Source: Melitaea cinxia (taxonomy: Eukaryota; Arthropoda; Insecta; Lepidoptera; Nymphalidae). Taken from it: a DNA stretch of 64,000 bases. Below the pieces are notes generated by a model that was given only the letters and a program-made list of their open reading frames with translations, made no database searches and had not been told where the DNA came from. The DNA is taken from assembly GCF_905220565.1 (NCBI RefSeq), contig NC_059402.1, forward strand, positions 6,945,501-7,009,500. The letters are read 5' to 3'. Below are positions 54,881 through 64,000 of the stretch, piece by piece. Every line of letters begins with the position of its first letter. Positions within the stretch are counted from its first letter, which is position 1. Position numbers and translations under genes: made by a program.

Positions 54881-57445
54881 CTTGATTTTTGGACTATTTT
54901 ATTATCTATCAGTAGAAAGAGTATTGTAAATTATTTTATTTTTATTTTTGGTATTATAATTTTTTCAAGTATATAAATAAGTAATAACTCATCATTCTAT
55001 CAAGGAATTAACAATCTAATAACATAATTTTTTATATATATATTTTCAGGTTCAAAGAAAAAACCTTTAACATTGACGAGCATACCGTTAAACGGTAATT
55101 TCCTATTCGGTCCTAAACGTTATAATTTCAAATTTGTCATAAGCTAAGGGAGTAAACATTCATGACGCAAACTTAGTGCCATATTTATCGCAACTAATAT
55201 ATATATTTTTTTATGTAAATTAATTTTTATCGTTATATAAATTGCGTGAGAACGCTGTACTAATTACTTTTATTAATTAGATTTATATGTATCATAAATC
55301 TGGCTCAAAGGATTAATATATAAATACCCAATCTTCCATCATCCAACTAAAATTAACGTGAATTTAATGCGGCTGACTCACTGGTGTGACAAGTAACTAA
55401 TAATCGGGGTCAAAGATTTAGATAATGCTTGGTTATCTCAGGAATTGGGGCTCTTGGCACTACAAAAAAATCCCTACCGTATACTACCTACCATGTATAG
55501 AACTTCAACACATGAGCTCACCGACAATAGATTTTTGAATTTATTGTGTTGTTAACAACAGGACAAATATAGATTTTCTAGAACGTTTAGAATGTAGTTA
55601 TTTACTCACAAATTTATCATTTGCAAGAGATGAACTATTTGTAAGGCGATTGGCCAGTCAGAGTTTTAAGAGGACATAAATGTACGTAAGTTAAATTGTT
55701 TAAGTCCTATACCTGCTTGTATTTAACTGCCCCTTTCGAAGCAAAATAAAAAAACAGGATAGTGGCCGAAGGACAAAAAAAGACCAGTTCGTATAGCAGG
55801 TACAAGTTACTGGTAAATCATTGGTTTTATGGGATAGTAAAAACGTATGAAATCTATTTTAACAGTTTTAACAAACAGGTACATAAAAGAGAAAGACTGT
55901 CTAATCGTAGTAAAAGTAACTTATTTTGCGCTTTTTCGACCATTTATTAATTTTATTATGATAAATAAGAATTATTCTTTAGAATCTCAGACCTTAACTT
56001 ATATGGTAAATTTAAAATTTATTTTAATAATAATAATATTTCGCAACTTATTATCACAATTTTATAAAAATCAAGCAAATATTTATAAACATTTTCATTG
56101 CATCTTATTTTCCTCTATACATTCAGTCGTAACCGTACGAAAGTTAAAATTCAAACCACTAGTTACACGCGCTGGCAAGAGAAAGCTGAAAGCATTGGCT
56201 TACATATTCATCTGTATCAGCCATTTGCTGTGTTTACTGCAACAACTCTGCTTGCCAGAATGTTCTTCTAGTAACCATACCAATTCTCACGAAAACGTTT
56301 TATGCAGTTTACCTTTTACTAAAATATTCATGCATTTATATTTTATTGATCAATATAAGTTCTTACCTCGTTGAAATTAAAATTCAGAATAAAGCCCTCG
56401 ATATCAATCGAAACAAGTTTCTATGGAAATCTGTAATACAAAATATTTTGCCACAAATGCGAACGTTTCACAAGTTGAGACTCGGCAAACGCACAGAAGC
56501 GAAACTTGACCACGACTGAGGGTTAACGCAACGAGTAAGGTATTTTAAACTCGAGTGATCGGTCCTCCCCAGCCTGAGTGAGAAAAAGACAGGGCTATAT
56601 AAAGAAAAGAGAAGGTAGTAGTTGCACGCATGGTCCGCGTGCTTCACCAGACAGTCACTCACACAGATGAAGAAGTTACGCATGCGTTCCAACACTTCCA
56701 ACTTCCAGCTATTGATAAGTCTCAAAACGTCGAAGTCGACGTCACTGTCCTCCTTTCGGTGCGAAGTTCAGCCGAAGAGATCGAGGGAGGTTATGAACCT
56801 ATTTGTTTCTCTTTCTGCCAGAATAAAGGTTCAGCGATATATCATAACTGAATCAATCAAACCTATGACACCTAAATACGACAGAAACTGAAAAATAATA
56901 AAAGGATTTCTTCGTTCCTACCGACAAAAATAACTTACTTAAAGTTCTAGAAATATTTCCTTCGATGTCGAAACTCGTACACGCAAGCACGTGTTACTGT
57001 GATGCAGCGACACCTACAAACGTTTAAAATAACATTTTGTGCATCATTACAGCATCTGAACACCGACAAGTGATTGGAGTCATAATTGGAGTATTTAAGT
57101 TTATTCATCTCGATGTTACATCTAGTTTAAACTTCTATTCCCTCATGCATTACGTAACGCAAAAAGATAACAGTATATTGAAAATATTATATTTTGACTT
57201 CAGAGATAATTAAATTTTATTGTTAGTTAATTTTTATTATTACTGATTTATTCAACAACTCTGGATAGTCAATATTAGACGCTTCGGATTAAGTTAACCC
57301 CCTGCAATTCGTATAAACATTCTGAAATTTAGAAATAAATAAATACGTTTTAAATTTTATCAGATTTTAAAATATTTTTCCCTATTACAAACTTGATAAA
57401 ACAATAAACAATGAAACACTAAATATAAGTGAAATAATTTTTTTC
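54881..57445. other. No gene recognised; a promoter-like GC-rich island
   Basis: AT-rich apart from about 56,480-56,870. That island has a TATA-like TATATAAAG at 56,593 and, 29 bases after it, an ATG opening a 73-codon plus-strand frame (to 56,851) without a recognised domain; minus-strand frames overlap it. It could hold the promoter or a non-coding first exon of the minus-strand gene 1.6 kb away, or a small plus-strand gene. I cannot choose. Confidence 0.3.
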
Positions 57446-57449
57446 TATG

Positions 57450-57730
57450 ATGGTAAGCGATTACCTTAGCTATAAAGCTTAGCTATAGCTATATACGCTT
57501 ATAAACGTCTGCAACACCAGAAGTACGCAAAGGCATTACCAACCCCATCTTCAATCCCCCAGGAGCTTTGGGCACTACTCACCACAGGAACACAACACTG
57601 CTTGAAAGCGTAATATTTAGCTGTGATCTTCTATAAGATAGAGGTACTTCCCCAGTTCGGTTGCTCCAGATTTTAAGCAGGATATTTCATGCTTAAAATC
57701 TACCTCACCCCTACCCTACCCTACCTCAGT
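57450..57730 (+). repeat. Dispersed repeat, family C, copy 2
   Basis: The longest copy here: ATGGTAAGCGATTACC, CTGCAACACCAGAAGTACGC, CCCCAGGAGCTTTGGGC, AGGAACACAACACTGCTTGA, TAGCTGTGATCTTCTATAAG and a CCCTACC run at the end. Compared with 14,970-15,110 it shows the family's 3' half. Confidence 0.6.
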
Positions 57731-57854
57731 TAAATAAAATACAAAATAAATTATTAAGAACCTAATAGTTTGTATTTGTATATATCTACTTAAATAATTG
57801 GGAAATAAATAAATAAGTCGATGCATTTATACTCATAACTACAAATTATAATCA

Positions 57855-58145
57855 TATTCCCCCTCTCTTCCCGTGGGTGTCGTAAGAGGCGACTAAAGGA
57901 TAACATAGTTCCGCTACCACCTTGGAACTTGAAAAGCCGACCGATGGCGGGATAACCATCCAACTGCTGGCTTTGAAATACACAGGCCGAAGACGGGCAG
58001 CAGCGTCTTCGGTGCGACAAAGCCAGCCCTACGCTCACCAACCCGCCTGTCCAGCGTGGTGACTATGGGCAAAACACATAAGTTCACGCCATTTTTTGGC
58101 GTGAACTTGTGGAGTGTAAATGCTGTAATGATGATGATGATAATC
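57855..58145 (+). repeat. LINE 3'-end repeat, copy 2
   Basis: About 255 bp nearly identical to 44,196-44,455, in the same orientation, from CCCTCTCTTCCCGTGGGTG to the GTTCACGCC/GGCGTGAAC hairpin, and ending in an ATG/ATGATG run. The few differences suggest that both insertions are young or that the family is well conserved. Confidence 0.6.
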
Positions 58146-59510
58146 ATATTTGAGGTTCTTCAATTTCTGCTATTTCAAAAAAAAAAATCCAGCGTAAAAT
58201 TATTAATCTGTTCAATACTTCGTTCATTAAAATATTACAATTAAATTTTTTTATTTCAAGAAAATGTTTTAGCCACAATTTAGATAAGTATTACTTCGAG
58301 TTGTTTCCTTGATATTAAAGATATTTGAATCCATACCTACCTTCTTTGTCGAGTTTTCGACGTCGTTCAATGTCACAGAAACAAAACTGGGACTTTATAT
58401 AGTTAACTAATATCTATCTTTTTATGTATCTACCTATCTAGAATAGATATAGATAGATTTACTTGACTTTGACAGAAACGCAAATTTCTTTCAAAATTTC
58501 AACATATTATCTTGTCTAATTTTGGAATAAAACAGTCTCGTTACCGTAAAGTCGTTATCATAACAAATATAATTTTCCAACTTTATTCATAAGTTAATGT
58601 ACCTATTAGTAAAATGTATTGATATAACCTTTGACATTATAAAAATTCCGAAAGAAATTATCATCTTCCGCGCACGAAATTTTATGATTAAAAAAATAAT
58701 GTAACGGTTATGACGTCAATAAAGAGGTATTGTTTTAAAGAAACAATGGTCAACATGAACAAAAAAACATCGATCAAATTTCTGCTATATGATGCTCTTA
58801 TAACAGACACCCACACTGTAAGAGGTGTTTCATAAACAAAAATGTCTACTGATCATTATTACCCGTCGTTATGTGTAAAGATGTGATGTGAAACTAGCTG
58901 TACATCGCAGTTCTACCCTCGTAATTTTCAATCCCGCACGAATGTCGAAATAAATAGTAGCCTATGCGTTATTTTTAATTTCATGATAATTAATCAGTTG
59001 AATATTTTTTTGTAAATGACTGACAAATAGTCAAATATACATCTATCTTGCCAAACTTTTCCTTTCATTGCATTTATATTACTAACGGGATTTACTGTAG
59101 TCTTCGGATTACTTGCATTGCTTACTAGCGGATTTACAATCTTTTAGATATTCTTCGGCCACAACTTGGTTTTCTTACGATTGCTGCTTTCGCTGCCGAG
59201 CTCGTGACGAATTTGCCTTATTATTATATTAATTTTAATACAAGAATTTATTAACTATTTAAAATGAAAGTGGTACCACTTGAATTGTAACTCGCGTCCA
59301 TCTGGCATATTTCTAATTATGTTTCATTAGTTCAGTGCTGTGGCAACGTTAAAATTTCTTTCTCTAGTAGAAAGCAATATTATTCCTGATTATCACAGGC
59401 AGTAAGTAGGGCTATGCAGTAGGAAATATATTGCTCAAAATTTGGAGCAGTCCGACTGGAAAATTAAAAGTAAAAGTAGTGTTGTATTTCTGATATGAGT
59501 AAGGGGGCTG
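58146..59510. other. No gene or repeat recognised
   Basis: AT-rich sequence with an imperfect GATA/TATC-rich palindromic patch near 58,420-58,460. No credible gene. Confidence 0.4.
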
Positions 59511-59514
59511 GAGC

Positions 59515-59640
59515 TTCTGGAGAGAATGGTGGATAGGATCTGCAACGCGCTGTTAATGCTCATGGTATTGCTGGCATTCATAAGCTATGGTATCCACTTA
59601 CCGTAATGTAGACCGTACGCTTGTTTACCACCTTTGTAAT
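59515..59640 (-). repeat. Dispersed repeat, family C, copy 3
   Basis: Inverted copy: on the minus strand it reads GGTAAACAAGCGTACGGTC and then a TACGGTAAGTGGATACCATAG block with the CCAGCAATACCATGAGC variant of the family signature. Confidence 0.5.
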
Positions 59641-59882
59641 AAGAAAGTAGTTATAACAGATACGTACTTTACCCTACCTTATAAATATACAGTATAAGAT
59701 TGAGTTTTGTTTACCTCAAGAATATACCAAAAAACCATTTTCGCGTGGTATCCACTAAATCGGTATTACAAATAATCTGGAAGCTTACGCAACGATTCTC
59801 TAAATATTCACAATCATGCTCAAACAACTGATGTAATAAGAACGATACGTATCAACCAAAAAGTTGCAACTTTTTAAAAAAA

Positions 59883-59888
<6 letters not shown>

Positions 59889-59944
<56 letters not shown>
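59889..59944. repeat. TA microsatellite
   Basis: About 28 uninterrupted TA units. Confidence 0.95.
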
Positions 59945-59946
<2 letters not shown>

Positions 59947-59984
59947 CTAAACAAAACGATTTTGTTTACAACTAGGGATGCAAA

Positions 59985-60135
59985 TAAGTAATCCACCAGA
60001 TGGAAAGGGAAACCACCTCAATCTATGGATGCCTGCAATACTAGGTGCATCACAGTCGCGTTGCTAACACAACTCTCCAACCTTAAAAGTAACTCTGGCT
60101 ACCACCAAAAGAATGCAATACTTCTTGAGAGCAGT
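59985..60135 (+). repeat. Dispersed repeat, family C, copy 4
   Basis: Shows ATGCCTGCAATACTAGGTGC and TCACAGTCGCGTTGCTAACA, decayed forms of the family blocks seen at 14,970 and 57,450. Confidence 0.45.
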
Positions 60136-60584
60136 ATGATTTCGTTGTAGCCTTTGATATTCATAGAAGAATAAGCTTAAAGTTTTTCGAATTCTCTAAT
60201 AATTTAATAACTAATAATCTACTTACTTTAAACAATAAAATGATATTTAGCTGAAAAGCATACGTTGGATCACACAAGAAAAAGCGCTTGTAAGAGAATT
60301 ACAATTAATTTGAAGAATTTTGACTTACTGCAACATTAATCTATATAAAAGTATCGATAATGTATTCTGTAAATAATTTACTTTAGTAGTATAAACAAAA
60401 AAGAAAAATCAGAAATAAATATTCCTGTTAATTTTTTTCTGAAGTTCTATTATACATACGGTTTTATTTACAACACAATATTGAAACGTTGCTTATCATA
60501 GAGGCGTATTTAGGTCGAATTATCAAAAAAGCTTTCAGTTTTATAAGTACTTCGATATGTAACTTATCGTATATAAAAACGGCT

Positions 60585-60785
60585 CTAAGGGCCTTTTCCA
60601 TCGGTAGTGGATAACGCTATTAGACCGATGATGGTAATCAACAGCAACAACATTTTTTGACATATTATTCTTTTTGCCATCGAATTCCATGATATATATG
60701 AAATCTTTGTAATCGCAAATGTGAATTTAAAAGTTAAGTTAGGTTAAGTTTATTAATTGAGACTTGAGATTGACTTCTTTAAGGA
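60585..60785. mobile_element. MITE, family A, decayed copy
   Basis: Left end TAAGGGCCTTTTCCATCGGTAGTGGATAACGC is a changed form of the family A terminus, and CCATCGAATTCCATGATATA matches its interior. The right terminal repeat is not preserved. Confidence 0.45.
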
Positions 60786-61425
60786 TTCTTATTAAAACAA
60801 AATAAGTAGATAATATTTACCTGAAATGGTTTTTCACAAATTTTTACTAAGTTAAAAGCGTAATTAATATAAATTATTAAAAATATCTACAAAACTTTTA
60901 CCTAATAGTAATTGCTGTGAGAAATAGTCACGTAATTTTTTAGAATTTTTACATTCACAAACGTTAATATAAAATTTCAAGATTTATTAAGAAACAATAA
61001 TTATAAAGTTACTTAAGTAGGTAATCGTGGGATAGACTATAATTTGTTTATCATTATGAACAAAAGATCAACTAAATATTTATGTGATACTGGACATAAT
61101 GATTATTTTAGGTAATTAGCACTCTTATGAGTTCTTTGTTTTTGAGTAATGTTAACATCTCATATTTTTATAGTTTAAGAGTCATCAAGGAATGTACATC
61201 TAATAAGAATAATAAGAAATCACTGAGATAAGAATATGTGTATTGAGACTTTTGAGGTACATACATTGTCGGCGTATTTTTTGGAATACATAAGCCAAAA
61301 ATAATTCATTAATGCAACCATAGGACATAATACCTTACAGGAAATAAAGAATTATATTTATTATAAAGAATTATAATTAATAGCGTAATGTAATGGGTAT
61401 GATTTATTCATTTATATGTTTATAT

Positions 61426-61785
<360 letters not shown>

Positions 61786-63435
61786 ATTATATTTAAAAAT
61801 AAGCAAAGCACTAATTTAAATCAGATTTTTTAATTTTATTTTTAGGTTTATATGATTACTTTTATAAGTGATAGGTAGTACTTATTGTACAATCGGTGTT
61901 ATAAAAGACACGAACGAAACACAATACACTCAATTAAATTATGTTAAACATTAATCGAAAGAGACAAAAAACTATTTATTACGTGTATAAGATTCAGTTA
62001 AGATCAGCCTGTTAGGATCACCCAGCCAAGTGCCAAATACTGTCAGAAAATTTGTCGTGACACTAAAATCTTAATAGTAGGCTGCCAGTTTTTGAATATA
62101 TTTTAACTTTCTATCGTTATTGAATTCCATAATTACCCCCAAAGCAAGCAAAAGCTCTATAATTAACATGTTTTGTTGGTGTAGGGATATTATTTTTACT
62201 TTATACTCTGATTCTTTACTTCATATATTTTGTTTTTTCTGTAGGCATTAAAAATTTATAAAAAAGTTGTAAATACTCAAGCGCTTTTATAACACTTAGA
62301 ACAGGGGAATTAAGATAATGAACAGACAAAAATAGTTACTGTAGGTCAAGCTTAGGTTATTGACTCGTGCTCTACTATCGCGGACTTTTTTATGTCTTAA
62401 AATACCTACAAATAACCTAAAATATTTTAGACATAGTTTAGCTTTTAGCTCCTTTGTACCCTGTGTAATATCCTGACCAATTTTATAACTAACCGTCTCT
62501 ATTTCTAACTATTTCTTTATTGCTCTTTCTGTTAGTGAAACTATTACGAAATCGATTTCATGTTTCAAAAGCAGTTACAAAAAATGGGTAAAGAAAAGTA
62601 GTAATTATTTTTTTAGCAAATAAATTATAAGTGTTAAAATTATATACATAAACACCTAATTAAAACGTAAACACTAGATATTGACATTAGTGCAGAAATT
62701 AAAAAATTACTTGTAATAAATCGATGTAACTAATCTGTCACATACCTAATTACATAACATAGAGCATTCTGTGTGTGTATATGTATGGCGCTACAATTAG
62801 CAGAGTTTATTGTTTATGCGATAATTCCTAGATCTTAAGATCACTGAACCGAAGCTAACGAGGATCATAGCTGTAATGTATATAAATAAAACTCATTGAT
62901 TGTGATATTGTACAGTATTGTTTAGCCAAATATGTTTAGCATATTTAAGTTGTCTTTAATCTTCGGTCATATGTACGGTCGTATATCGTATACATGCTGT
63001 CATTGCTGTCTGTATAAAACGAATCGGCGAAATGTATGTATGCGCATAACTTCCGAACGACTACACAACAGTGTATATAATTCACTTTTTTGTTGTTTGT
63101 TGCCGTCGGGGCCAGGTTTTATATAACAGAAAATTTAATGAAATCGAATTATTCACAAAAAAAATACGAACGTCACCCAGTTTGAAATAAGAATGCTTTT
63201 ATAAGATAATAGCGTTTCCTATTTTAACTTTAATAAACTTAAGTCACCTTCATGCAACTTCCATCAGGTAGAATTTCCTTCTGTACTTTTTTATTTAAAT
63301 TTTTTTTATTAAAAATACAATTGAACAATTATAGAATGGCAACTTTATAGGTGAGTACGTAATATAACGAGAAAGCAAACTCGGAGACAAGTATTTAAGA
63401 ACTCAGGTAATAAAATAGGAAATGTAAAATACCAT
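61786..63435. other. No gene recognised
   Basis: AT-rich. Near 62,380 lies a scrap of the Helitron-type element seen at 44,885-45,262. The 64-codon frame at 62,932-63,126 is cysteine- and hydrophobic-rich but has no recognisable fold or splice context. Confidence 0.4.
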
Positions 63436-63439
63436 TGGA

Positions 63440-63540
63440 CATCATCATCATCATCATTTCAGCCTATTGCAGTTCACTGCTGGACATAGGTCTCCACAAG
63501 TTCGTGCCAAAAATGACGCTGACTCATGTGTGATGATGAT
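63440..63540 (-). repeat. Reversed fragment of the LINE 3'-end repeat
   Basis: After a CAT trinucleotide run come TTCAGCCTATTGCAGTTCAC, TGCTGGACATAGGTCTCCAC and AAGTTCGTGCCAAAAATGACG. These are the reversed counterpart of the GGCCTATGTCCACTAGTGGA end at about 44,450-44,475. Confidence 0.5.
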
Positions 63541-64000
63541 GTTTGGACATCAATCGACAGCTTAAAACATATATGGGTAGGTGATATTTGTAGAAACATA
63601 GTATTCAACGACTGTGAAAAATTTAGCTAAAAATGCAAGATACAACTGAATAAACTAAATAAAATAAGAACATAATAAAATGTTATGCATCCCACTGAAT
63701 TTATTTCCGGTTACATGTTATAATATGCATAGATAATACATATTTTAAATGAAAACTTTTTATTATTTCTAACCATAATTTAAGTAGGTAGATATTACCT
63801 TTCACTTACGTATTTAAATTTGTTTAGTTTATAAAAAATATATTTCTATATTATATTATTATAAAGTATCATTTTAAAATATCCTAATTACAACAATCAC
63901 TAATAGACCGCTTCGTCTACGTAATAATTCATCTCAAGAAAAAAATATACCACAAAATATTTTACAAGTGACTACACACACACCTACTTGTGAAATATTA
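63541..64000. other. No gene or repeat recognised
   Basis: AT-rich sequence to the window end with nothing I can support. Confidence 0.4.

Noticed and set aside
55847..56374. A 175-codon plus-strand frame
   Set aside because: Rich in Ile, Leu, Phe and Lys as expected for AT-rich chance frames; it has no domain, and an overlapping frame of similar quality exists.

Overview
The window looks like nuclear DNA of a moth or butterfly (Lepidoptera). It is AT-rich and gene-poor, with long stretches lacking any credible reading frame, one gene with short exons and GT-AG introns, and a dense load of repeat types I associate with Lepidoptera: tRNA-derived SINEs, short Helitron-type elements with TC...CTAG ends, LINE 3' tails and MITEs. 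I do not assign a genus. Repeat-family placements come from memory of lepidopteran repeats, without a database search.

Layout. Positions 1-15.8 kb hold only repeats and unassigned AT-rich DNA; the clearest items are a Helitron-type element at 7.0-7.6 kb, a MITE at 10.9-11.2 kb and a SINE with an intact RNA polymerase III promoter at 12.5-12.8 kb. Positions 15,796-21,065 are a complete DIRS-type retrotransposon on the minus strand, with gag-like, reverse transcriptase/RNase H/methyltransferase-like and tyrosine recombinase frames, 161-bp inverted terminal repeats and an internal region matching the joined ends. From 21 to 38 kb there are scattered repeats and a possible terminal exon near 24.8 kb. 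Positions 38,616-41,924 are a 5'-truncated but otherwise open LINE carrying an RNase H domain, bounded by a 13-bp target-site duplication. From 42 to 45.3 kb come a MITE, a LINE 3' end and Helitron pieces.

Positions 46,094-54,880 (minus strand) hold the one convincing cellular gene: seven coding exons, 549 codons, built around a tandemly duplicated module. I do not recognise the family. Its large second intron contains, in antisense orientation, a 1.58-kb insert encoding a superfamily 1 RNA helicase of the kind found in positive-strand RNA viruses. The insert is flanked by a 10-13-bp target-site duplication, ends in 26 A residues and has no start codon at its 5' end. These are marks of LINE-mediated reverse transcription of an RNA, so a virus-derived gene was copied into this intron. 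Its frame is uninterrupted. This is the most interesting object in the window.

From 54.9 kb to the end there is no recognisable gene, only more repeats, including a second copy of the LINE 3' end seen at 44.2 kb, and two long TA microsatellites. The genes here do not form a pathway: one cellular gene sits among mobile elements of several classes, and the retroposed viral helicase links virus, retrotransposon machinery and host.
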